Below, piece after piece: positions 1-5,016 of a DNA stretch of 5,016 bases (the stretch's first letter is position 1; every line of letters begins with the position of its first letter). The stretch covers positions 1-5,016 of the forward strand of contig CAMLFV010000189.1 in assembly GCA_946479395.1 (NCBI GenBank), read 5' to 3'. This stretch comes from an uncultured Flavobacterium sp. (GTDB lineage Bacteria; Bacteroidota; Bacteroidia; Flavobacteriales; Flavobacteriaceae). The position numbers and the translations under genes are program-made. Under the pieces are notes generated by a model. It saw nothing but the letters and a program-made list of their open reading frames with translations, was not told the origin of the DNA and did no database searches.

Positions 1-706
1 CATCTAACTGTCCGCCGAAATGTTTTGGCTTTCGATAGGTAATATCTAAAACAGACGACATTTTATCGCCGTATTTTGCTTGAAATCCACCCGATGAAAA
101 ATCTACTTTATCGGTCATTGAAGTATTTGTGAAACTCAATCCTTCCTGCTGACCAGATCGAATTAAAAATGGTCGATACACTTCTATTTCGTTTACATAA
201 ATAAGGTTTTCATCGTAATTTCCGCCACGAACCGCATATTGCGTTGAAAGTTCGTTGTTTGAATAAACTCCCGGAAGTGTTTTTAAAATATTTTCTACAC
301 CAGCATTTGCACCGGGAATTCTGCGGATAACATCGGGCGAAATAATGGTTGTACCTTCAAACCTCTGCTGTAAATTTTTATCGATAACCAATTCTGTCAG
401 TTCTTCGGAATGTTCACTCAAACGAATATTCAACTCAAAAGACTGATTTTCTTTCAACGATTCGGTATAGGTTACTGATTGGTATCCAATTGACTGAAAT
501 TTTATAGTAACTTGATCTGACGGAGAAACTTCTAAAAAATAAAATCCATTGGCGTTTGTATAAACCTGCCTGTCTTGTGCCTGCACCAGCACATTTTGTA
601 CGGGAGAATCTTGTTCGTTTAATACAACACCCTTAATTTGAGCCGTTTGCGAGAACCCAAATGCAGAGATTATAAAAGCCGAAAAAACATATATGCTTTT
701 GTTCAA
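1..706 (-). CDS. TonB-dependent receptor, N-terminal part (cut by window edge)
   Basis: Outer-membrane receptor that should import a ligand using energy from TonB-ExbBD; only the first 235 codons are here, uninterrupted. Residues 1-19 form a signal peptide (MNKS, a hydrophobic stretch, then FGFSQ). Residues about 23-96 fit a carboxypeptidase-D regulatory-like beta-sandwich (IKGVV...VYTNANGFYFLEV...IKFQSIGYQ), the usual N-terminal extension in Bacteroidota receptors. Residues about 115-235 are the plug, with GVENILKTLPGV (136-147), VRGGNYDENLIYVNEIEV (159-176) and SSGGFQAKYGDK (204-215). The missing part should be the 22-strand barrel. The only in-frame ATG before the window edge that could compete is codon 197, inside the plug, and a stop lies in frame just upstream of TTG at 706-704, so TTG is taken as the start. 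It gives MNK plus a proper signal peptide. The gene follows the M23 peptidase by 10 bases and is probably co-transcribed. No SusD-like partner is seen and the ligand cannot be predicted. Confidence 0.93.
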   Translation of the reverse strand, partial: MNKSIYVFSAFIISAFGFSQTAQIKGVVLNEQDSPVQNVLVQAQDRQVYTNANGFYFLEVSPSDQVTIKFQSIGYQSVTYTESLKENQSFELNIRLSEHSEELTELVIDKNLQQRFEGTTIISPDVIRRIPGANAGVENILKTLPGVYSNNELSTQYAVRGGNYDENLIYVNEIEVYRPFLIRSGQQEGLSFTNTSMTDKVDFSSGGFQAKYGDKMSSVLDITYRKPKHFGGQLD

Positions 707-716
707 AATATTTTAT

Positions 717-2387
717 TTAGTTAACAACTATAGTTTGTTCAAATGTAGTATTATTTCCAACACGGTCGGTAACTTCTAATCGTAAAGTATTGGTGCCGGC
801 TGTAAATTTTTTATCGCTTAATTTATGAATTAATTTCTTTGTTTTGTAATCGTAATCAAATAAAATCCATTCGTTATTTAAATATCCGTTGTAAGTATCA
901 ATTCCCGAAAGTTTGTCTTCAATTTCAAAAACCAAAACATCATCAGCCGTAAATTCACTTTGACTGCTTGTGAAACTAACAATGGGATCTTCTGTATCTT
1001 GCACCAATTTGTAGGTTCCGAGTTCTTTTGTACGAATTCTAAAATCGTTATCGCGTTTCCATGTATCAAAAAACTTAATCTTTTTCCCATCGGTTTTTCC
1101 TATGAAGGTTTTGTCTTTGTTAGGATAATCATCTGGAACAATCATTTTTATGCTGATATTTTTTTGAACCGGATATTCGTCTTTATGCAAAAAAATTGTG
1201 TTTTCGGCAAAATTCATTTTTAAATAAACGTCTTCAAAAAAAGTACGCGCATCCCATTCAACCGAAACATTTTTATCTTCAAACGCATAATCCTTTAAAT
1301 AATCAATGTATTTACCTGCCGGTTTTGGTTTTTCAACCGTTTGATAATCGTAATACTTTATAGGAATACTTATGGTTTGCTTATTATCGTGTGCATCAAA
1401 AACTTCAATTTTAAAATTGAAATCTGAGTTTTCCTTAACATTTATATGTCCGTTATTCTTTTTTGTTTTGATTAAACTTAAAGGCAAATCGTTCACAATG
1501 AATAATTTTTGAATTCGATTTTCTGTCAGCTGATAATATTTGTAATCGATATACTGATTAAGATATTTAGATTCATCAAACGAAAATTCATCAAAAACAA
1601 CCTCAAAATACTTCGATCCATTCAAATAAGTCACAATTTTATAGATTCCGTTTTTACCACGACTTCCATTTTGTGTATCGTGCGTATTAATCCCGAAACC
1701 AATTGTTCCTTTCGCCTGAATAGTTTCACTTATATACGCATTGTTTGCCTTGTTTAAAGCTACTTCGAAAAACGAATTTTCGTTATTAATTATTGTTTCG
1801 TCTGTTAACGGATACAAATAAACACCGTTAATAATTGCCTGTTCCGTATCGGTAATTTGTTCTTTTAATGATACGGCAATTGGGTTTAAAATGTGCTCGG
1901 TTTTGGTATCGCGAATTTCATAATGCAAGTGCGGTCCGCCAGATCCACCGGTGTTGCCAATATATCCTATAATATCACCTTTTTTCACAGGAAGTTCGTT
2001 TGCAAGCGGAAACAATTCCATTTCGAACTTTTTATTTTCGTAATGTTTCTCGTTCACATAAGTAGCAATTTTATCGCCATAAGCACTTAAATGTCCGTAA
2101 ACCGTTGTATATCCATTGTTATGTTTTACGTAAAGTGCTTTTCCGTAACCAAAACTGCTTACCTTCAATCGATTTACAACTCCATCGGCAGGTGCATAAA
2201 TAGGATCGCCAATTTTGTAATTTGCAGTAAAATCTACACCTGCGTGAAAATGATTCGGACGCAATTCGCCAAAACTGCCTGCAACTAGCAATGGAATTTT
2301 AATAGGAGCATCGAACTCTGGAATATTTTTTTGCTGTGCAAAGCAATTTAAACCAATCAACAACAAACAAATTAATCTGTAAATCAT
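717..2387 (-). CDS. Secreted M23 family zinc metallopeptidase
   Basis: A 556-residue exported peptidase of the LytM/lysostaphin (M23) family, whose members cut peptide cross-bridges of peptidoglycan. Residues 1-17 are a signal peptide (hydrophobic core, then CFA before QQ). Cys15 does not sit in a good lipobox because Asn precedes it, so signal peptidase I cleavage after Ala17 is more likely. The catalytic domain spans about 30-170 and keeps the zinc and catalytic residues: H48-x3-D52 (HAGVD), YGHL at 97-100 with H99, and HLHYE at 153-157 with H153 and H155, so it should be active. An insertion of about 20 residues (roughly 108-132) separates YGHL from the KKGDIIGYIGNTG strand. Residues 175-556 are beta-rich with no domain I can name with confidence. 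About 466-556 resembles an Ig-like fold (DPIVSF, DKLSGID, LRLEVTDRVGNN). That tail may bind the wall or a partner. It is first in an operon with the TonB-dependent receptor and diverges from the zapA cluster. The ATG at 2387 is preceded by an A-rich leader. Confidence 0.96.
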   Translation of the reverse strand: MIYRLICLLLIGLNCFAQQKNIPEFDAPIKIPLLVAGSFGELRPNHFHAGVDFTANYKIGDPIYAPADGVVNRLKVSSFGYGKALYVKHNNGYTTVYGHLSAYGDKIATYVNEKHYENKKFEMELFPLANELPVKKGDIIGYIGNTGGSGGPHLHYEIRDTKTEHILNPIAVSLKEQITDTEQAIINGVYLYPLTDETIINNENSFFEVALNKANNAYISETIQAKGTIGFGINTHDTQNGSRGKNGIYKIVTYLNGSKYFEVVFDEFSFDESKYLNQYIDYKYYQLTENRIQKLFIVNDLPLSLIKTKKNNGHINVKENSDFNFKIEVFDAHDNKQTISIPIKYYDYQTVEKPKPAGKYIDYLKDYAFEDKNVSVEWDARTFFEDVYLKMNFAENTIFLHKDEYPVQKNISIKMIVPDDYPNKDKTFIGKTDGKKIKFFDTWKRDNDFRIRTKELGTYKLVQDTEDPIVSFTSSQSEFTADDVLVFEIEDKLSGIDTYNGYLNNEWILFDYDYKTKKLIHKLSDKKFTAGTNTLRLEVTDRVGNNTTFEQTIVVN

Positions 2388-2432
2388 ACTTAATTTTTTA
2401 ATAAAGAAGAAGATAACAAAAATTTAATTATC

Positions 2433-2458
2433 TAATTTAAAAATACAGAATTAAATTA
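2433..2458. repeat. A/T inverted repeat in divergent promoter region
   Basis: TAATTTAA (2433-2440) and TTAAATTA (2451-2458) are exact reverse complements separated by 10 bases, giving arm centres 18 bases apart. This could be an operator for a dimeric regulator acting on the peptidase promoter. The base composition is so A/T-rich that chance is a serious alternative, hence the low confidence in function. Confidence 0.3.
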
Positions 2459-2483
2459 AAACAAATAAAGCGCGCATATTTCA

Positions 2484-2520
2484 TTTTTTTTTTATTTTCG
2501 ATGAAAGAATAGTAAATTTG
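2484..2520 (+). promoter_or_regulatory. Bacteroidota-type promoter for the zapB-like/zapA genes
   Basis: TAAATTTG at 2513-2520 is a perfect match to the TAnnTTTG -7 element of Bacteroidota primary-sigma promoters. The expected TTTG-like -33 element falls in or next to a T10 run (2484-2493), about 19 bases upstream, so there is no clear TTTG. Transcription would start near 2525-2528, leaving a leader of roughly 15-20 bases before the ATG at 2544. The position and the exact box support it, while the degenerate -33 lowers confidence. Confidence 0.55.
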
Positions 2521-2543
2521 TATAATTATTTAAGTGCTGAATA

Positions 2544-2840
2544 ATGGAAAAACTAAGTGATATCACTTTATCGATTGAAACGAAGTTGAATAAATTGATA
2601 CAGCATTTAGAAAAAGTTGTAAAAGAAAACGAACATTTAAAAAGTGAACTTTTACAATACCAAACACAGCAAACAATTTTGCAGCAAAAACATATTGAAT
2701 TAGAAAAACAATATGACAATTTAAAAATGGCAAATGCGTTATTGGGCAGTGAAGATTTTAAAAAAGAAACAAAACTAAAGATAAATTCATTAGTTCGAGA
2801 AATAGATCATTGCATATCACAATTAACAAAAATAGATTAA
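2544..2840 (+). CDS. Small coiled-coil protein, ZapB-like, upstream of zapA
   Basis: A 98-residue cytoplasmic protein with no signal peptide or membrane segment. Residues about 5-62 are rich in Leu, Glu, Lys and Gln with heptad-like spacing (IETKLNKLIQHLEKVV, then LKSELLQYQ and ILQQKHIELEKQYDNLK), as expected for a long parallel coiled coil. The C-terminal part (63-98) has a different and more specific look: ANALLGSEDFKKE, then a helix with KINSLVREIDHCI. I recall this tail as conserved in a protein that sits before zapA in Bacteroidota, but cannot verify it here. Size, coiled coil and position 6 bases before zapA suggest a ZapB-like partner that helps bundle FtsZ filaments through ZapA; sequence homology to enterobacterial ZapB is not obvious. 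ATG at 2544 is the natural start, about 24 bases after the -7 box. Product function is inferred from context. Confidence 0.82.
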   Translation: MEKLSDITLSIETKLNKLIQHLEKVVKENEHLKSELLQYQTQQTILQQKHIELEKQYDNLKMANALLGSEDFKKETKLKINSLVREIDHCISQLTKID

Positions 2841-2846
2841 TTGTTT

Positions 2847-3149
2847 ATGGAAAAATTAAAGATAAAAGTTTCTATTGCAGACAGGGTTTACCCTTTAACC
2901 GTTAATCCGGAACAAGAAGAAGGAATACGCGCTGCTGTTAAGAAAATAGAAGCAATGACTATACAACTTGAAGAAAATTTTGAAATGCGCGACAAGCAAG
3001 ATGTTTTAGCCTTTTGTGCTTTACAGTTTGCATCGCAAGTAGAACAAAACAGAATACAAAACGAAGAAGGTTTAGATAATTCTAAAGAAAAACTAATTGA
3101 ATTTAATAAAGGTTTAGATCATATTTTATTAAAATATCATATAAAATAA
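2847..3149 (+). CDS. zapA: Cell division protein ZapA
   Basis: A 100-residue cytoplasmic protein matching the ZapA family, which binds FtsZ and cross-links protofilaments in the Z ring. The N-terminal part (1-45) has the family pattern: two short beta strands, LKIKVSIADRVYPLTV, followed by PEQEEGIRAAVKKIEAM. A helix follows, with RDKQDVLAFCALQFASQVEQ at 48-67, and it continues as the coiled-coil tail (68-100) that tetramerises ZapA. Length is usual for the family. An in-frame TTG lies at 2841, directly after the upstream stop, but ATG at 2847 gives the standard MEKLKIKV start and is preferred. The gene lies 6 bases downstream of the ZapB-like gene and surely shares its transcript. The stop is followed at once by a hairpin (3150-3168) and then by a structured RNA. 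Confidence 0.94.
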   Translation: MEKLKIKVSIADRVYPLTVNPEQEEGIRAAVKKIEAMTIQLEENFEMRDKQDVLAFCALQFASQVEQNRIQNEEGLDNSKEKLIEFNKGLDHILLKYHIK

Positions 3150-3168
3150 CAGCTTTAATTTAAGGCTG
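3150..3168. repeat. Inverted repeat directly after zapA stop
   Basis: CAGCTTT (3150-3156) and AAGGCTG (3162-3168) pair over seven positions with one G-U wobble around a five-base A/T loop. It begins at the base after the zapA stop. No T-run follows on the plus strand, so it is not a standard terminator. It could be a 3'-end processing or stability hairpin, or it could overlap the promoter of the RNA gene downstream. Confidence 0.5.
3156..3163 (+). promoter_or_regulatory. Candidate -7 box for the structured RNA
   Basis: TAATTTAA matches TAnnTTTG at six of eight positions (TA and TT kept, third T and final G lost). It lies 14 bases before the start of the closing stem at 3178, the right distance for a transcript starting near 3168-3178. 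No TTTG-like -33 element is visible at the usual spacing. It is proposed mainly because an independently transcribed RNA needs a promoter here. Confidence 0.3.
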
Positions 3169-3177
3169 AAAAATACT

Positions 3178-3337
3178 GCTCACATTAGCTACTGTTTGAT
3201 AAACTCAACACTAACAAATTAAAATGGGTGAACCATTGCCACTAAAGCAAGCCATCTAGAATGGATCCTTGAACGGCAAGATAACTCAAAACTTGTTTTC
3301 TAGAGTTTATGCAACTCTTCTAATGTGGGCTTTTTTT
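3178..3337 (+). ncRNA. ssrS: Structured noncoding RNA, probable 6S RNA
   Basis: An RNA of about 150-160 bases. Eleven bases at the 5' end (3178-3188) pair without a mismatch, one G-U wobble included, with 3320-3330, directly before seven T. Inside, 3199-3206 pairs exactly with 3303-3310, and TTG/CAA (3196-3198 with 3312-3314) extends this past a bulged G3311. A large bubble follows (about 3207-3235 facing 3280-3302). The apex has TTGCC/GGCAA (3236-3240 with 3275-3279), CAAG/CTTG (3248-3251 with 3268-3271) and CCAT/ATGG (3252-3255 with 3261-3264) around CTAGA. Long closing stem, central bubble and apical hairpin are the layout of 6S RNA, which mimics an open promoter and binds RNA polymerase holoenzyme. 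Position just after zapA matches ssrS in Proteobacteria. A flavobacterial 6S class (6S-Flavo) has been described; I assign it by structure and context, not by alignment. The alternative is a leader of rny. Confidence 0.75.
3320..3337 (+). terminator. 3' end of the structured RNA (stem strand plus T-run)
   Basis: CTAATGTGGGC, the 3' strand of the closing stem, runs straight into seven T (3331-3337). Its pairing partner is 130 bases upstream, so the RNA would end at a long-range stem rather than a compact hairpin. That is compatible with an RNA that folds as it is made, and it would also limit read-through into rny. Confidence 0.6.
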
Positions 3338-3339
3338 AT

Positions 3340-3347
3340 TAACTTTT
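3340..3347 (+). promoter_or_regulatory. Possible -7 box for rny
   Basis: TAACTTTT matches TAnnTTTG at seven of eight positions (final G is T). The predicted start would fall only a few bases before the rny ATG at 3357, giving a nearly leaderless mRNA. No firm -33 element is seen, and read-through from the zapA operon or the RNA gene is an alternative source of rny transcription. Confidence 0.25.
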
Positions 3348-3356
3348 TACACACTA

Positions 3357-4922
3357 ATGGAAACAGTAATATTTATTATTTGCGCAATTATAGTGGGTGC
3401 GGGAATTGGTTTTGCAATTGCAAAATACCTTGAAAAAAACAACGCATCATCTATACTTAAAAACGCAAACAGCGAGGCCAAGGTAATTTTAAAAGACGCA
3501 CGCGCAGAAGGAGAAACTATTAAAAAAGATAAAATTCTTCAGGCAAAAGAAAAGTTTATTGAGCTAAAAGCAGAACACGAACAAATCATTTTATCGAGAG
3601 ATAAAAAAATGGCAGAAGCTGAAAAAAGAACCCGTGACAAAGAATCACAAGTTTCAAGCGAATTAAATCGTGCTAAAAAAGCAGCTGAAGAAAGCGAAAA
3701 AACAATTAAAGATTACGAAGTTAAATTAGAATCTTTAGAGAAAAAACAAGAAGAAACGGATAAGTTACACCGTGTTCAAGTTGAAAAATTAGAGCAAATT
3801 GCCGGTTTAACTGCAGATGAAGCGAAGTTGCAATTGGTTGACAGTTTAAAAGCTGAAGCCAAAACTCAGGCAATGGCTTATATTCAGGATACTGTTGAAG
3901 AAGCTAAAATGACGGCTCAGCAAGAAGCCCGTAAAATCATTATTAACACCATTCAACGTGTTGGTACGGAAGAAGCTATTGAGAACTGTGTATCTGTTTT
4001 TAATATTGAATCAGACGATGTAAAAGGACGTATTATTGGTCGTGAAGGTCGTAATATTCGTGCTTTAGAAGCGGCAACAGGTGTTGAAATTATTGTTGAT
4101 GATACTCCTGAAGCGATTATTCTTTCATGTTTTGATCCGGTTAGAAGAGAAATTGCACGCTTGTCTTTACACAGATTAGTAACAGACGGACGTATTCACC
4201 CTGCAAGAATTGAAGAAGTTGTTGCTAAAACAGCAAAACAGATTGACGAAGAAATTGTTGAAACAGGAAAACGTACTGTTATTGATTTAGGTATTCACGG
4301 TTTACACCCAGAATTAATCAAGATGGTTGGGCGTATGAAATACCGTTCATCTTACGGACAAAACCTATTACATCACTCTCGTGAAGTTGCAAGACTTTGT
4401 GGTTTAATGGCTGCCGAATTAGGTTTAAACGTAAAACTAGCAAAACGTGCAGGTTTATTACACGATATTGGTAAAGTGCCTGATACAGAAAGTGATTTAC
4501 CACACGCGTTATTAGGTATGCAGTTGGCAGAAAAACATGGTGAAAAACCAGAAGTTTGTAACGCAATTGGTGCTCACCACGATGAAATTGAAATGAATTC
4601 TTTATTATCTCCAATCATTCAGGTTTGTGATGCTATTTCTGGAGCAAGACCAGGTGCACGTAGACAAGTTTTAGATTCGTACATTCAACGTTTAAAAGAT
4701 TTGGAAGATATTGCTTATGGTTTTGGCGGAGTTAAAAATGCTTACGCAATTCAGGCTGGTAGAGAACTTCGTGTTATTGTAGATTGTGAAAAAGTTTCAG
4801 ATGAATTAGCATCTAACTTATCATTCCAGATTTCACAGAAAATTCAAACCGAAATGACCTATCCAGGTCAGGTTAAAATTACCGTGATCAGAGAAACAAG
4901 AGCAGTAAATATTGCTAAATAA
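3357..4922 (+). CDS. rny: Ribonuclease Y
   Basis: A complete 521-residue RNase Y, the membrane-anchored endoribonuclease that makes initiating cuts in mRNA decay; length is typical. Residues about 4-22 are a single N-terminal membrane helix ([19 protein letters not shown]). About 30-195 is a long charged coiled coil rich in Lys, Glu and Ala that mediates oligomerisation. The KH RNA-binding domain follows (about 210-275) with the [12 protein letters not shown] signature at 224-235, where GREG is the GxxG loop. The HD phosphohydrolase domain (about 335-430) keeps the metal ligands: HH at 339-340, the hallmark HD at 369-370 in LLHDIGK, HH at 407-408 in GAHHDE, and D425 in [15 protein letters not shown]. 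The C-terminal domain (about 440-521) ends [15 protein letters not shown]. All catalytic residues are present, so it should be active. ATG at 3357 lies 19 bases after the T-run of the upstream RNA. The gene ends in its own terminator, and zapA plus the RNA precede it on the same strand. Confidence 0.98.
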   Translation: METVIFIICAIIVGAGIGFAIAKYLEKNNASSILKNANSEAKVILKDARAEGETIKKDKILQAKEKFIELKAEHEQIILSRDKKMAEAEKRTRDKESQVSSELNRAKKAAEESEKTIKDYEVKLESLEKKQEETDKLHRVQVEKLEQIAGLTADEAKLQLVDSLKAEAKTQAMAYIQDTVEEAKMTAQQEARKIIINTIQRVGTEEAIENCVSVFNIESDDVKGRIIGREGRNIRALEAATGVEIIVDDTPEAIILSCFDPVRREIARLSLHRLVTDGRIHPARIEEVVAKTAKQIDEEIVETGKRTVIDLGIHGLHPELIKMVGRMKYRSSYGQNLLHHSREVARLCGLMAAELGLNVKLAKRAGLLHDIGKVPDTESDLPHALLGMQLAEKHGEKPEVCNAIGAHHDEIEMNSLLSPIIQVCDAISGARPGARRQVLDSYIQRLKDLEDIAYGFGGVKNAYAIQAGRELRVIVDCEKVSDELASNLSFQISQKIQTEMTYPGQVKITVIRETRAVNIAK

Positions 4923-4966
4923 TATAATCAAGTTTATTACAAAAAAAACAGAGCTTAACGCTAGTC

Positions 4967-4997
4967 ATGGTCGGAATAAAGTTCCGGCCATTTTTTA
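4967..4997 (+). terminator. Intrinsic terminator of rny
   Basis: ATGGTCGGAA (4967-4976) pairs with TTCCGGCCAT (4982-4991) over ten bases with one G-U wobble, around the loop TAAAG, and the T-run 4991-4996 follows directly. It lies 45 bases after the rny stop. On the other strand no adjacent T-run is seen (the A8 at 4941-4948 is too far from the stem), so it appears to act on the plus strand only. Confidence 0.92.
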
Positions 4998-5016
4998 TGC
5001 TTAAGTTTTGAACACT

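Larger units (their letters stand above)
2388..2543. other. Divergent intergenic region with promoters for both arms
   Basis: A 156-base, very A/T-rich gap between the divergent M23 peptidase and ZapB-like genes. On the plus side it holds a clear -7-type box (2513-2520). On the minus side the best candidate is TAAATTTTTG (2426 down to 2417), which has a four-base instead of a two-base spacer and is therefore weak. It also carries a T10 run (2484-2493) and an 8-base inverted repeat (2433-2440 and 2451-2458). No further open frame or RNA fold stands out. Confidence 0.6.

Noticed and set aside
960..2288. Plus-strand open frames lying antisense to the M23 peptidase
   Set aside because: They are short, rich in Cys, Phe and Ile in the manner of antisense translations of A/T-rich genes, have no recognisable domains, and overlap a gene with a fully intact catalytic domain.
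2492..2719. Minus-strand open frame across the ZapB-like gene
   Set aside because: Its predicted product is a Cys/Phe/Ser-rich antisense shadow of a coiled-coil gene with no domain.
2841..2849. TTG at 2841 as the start of ZapA (two extra residues)
   Set aside because: It directly abuts the upstream stop, and ATG at 2847 gives the expected MEKLKIKV N-terminus of the family.
3150..3168. Hairpin after zapA as an intrinsic terminator
   Set aside because: No T-run follows on the plus strand; the next bases are AAAAATACTG. It is kept only as an inverted repeat.
3178..3337. SRP RNA, tmRNA or RNase P RNA as the identity of the structured RNA
   Set aside because: The hallmark loops of SRP RNA, the alanine-tRNA-like ends of tmRNA and the conserved core of RNase P RNA are not present, and the length is too short for the last two.
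4318..4614. Minus-strand 98-codon open frame inside rny
   Set aside because: It overlaps the HD domain of RNase Y, where the codon pattern is fixed by a highly conserved protein. No promoter or homology is apparent.
5002..5010. TAAGTTTTG at the right edge as a promoter for a following gene
   Set aside because: It has one extra base compared with TAnnTTTG, and no gene is visible before the window ends, so it cannot be supported.

Overview
The window is AT-rich and looks like chromosomal DNA of a member of the Bacteroidota, most likely family Flavobacteriaceae. Three things point there: a TonB-dependent receptor with an N-terminal carboxypeptidase-D-like domain, an RNase Y next to ZapA, and promoter-like sites of the Bacteroidota type (TAnnTTTG) together with A/T-rich leaders that lack a Shine-Dalgarno sequence. 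The species cannot be told from the sequence.

Left arm, minus strand (1-2387): a secreted M23 zinc metallopeptidase with a long beta-rich C-terminal part is followed 10 bases later by the first 235 codons of a TonB-dependent receptor, whose 3' end runs off the window. The receptor has no usable ATG and almost certainly starts at TTG (706). The pair looks like one envelope operon.

Middle (2388-2543): a divergent intergenic region with a good -7-type box (2513-2520), a T10 run where the -33 element should be, and an A/T inverted repeat.

Right arm, plus strand (2544-4922): a small coiled-coil protein (ZapB-like, by position and shape) and ZapA lie 6 bases apart and point to FtsZ-ring assembly. 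A 207-base gap follows, holding a structured RNA whose ends pair perfectly (3178-3188 with 3320-3330) and which ends in seven T. Its architecture (long closing stem, large central bubble, apical hairpin) and its place just after zapA, as for ssrS in Proteobacteria, make a 6S RNA the best explanation. This RNA is the most interesting item here. Next comes rny, a full-length RNase Y (membrane anchor, coiled coil, KH, HD), the membrane-bound endoribonuclease that starts mRNA decay, closed by a strong intrinsic terminator at 4967-4997.

No mobile elements, CRISPR arrays, tRNAs or rRNAs are visible. The protein genes are ordinary core genes. The unusual content is in the noncoding RNA and the intergenic sites.
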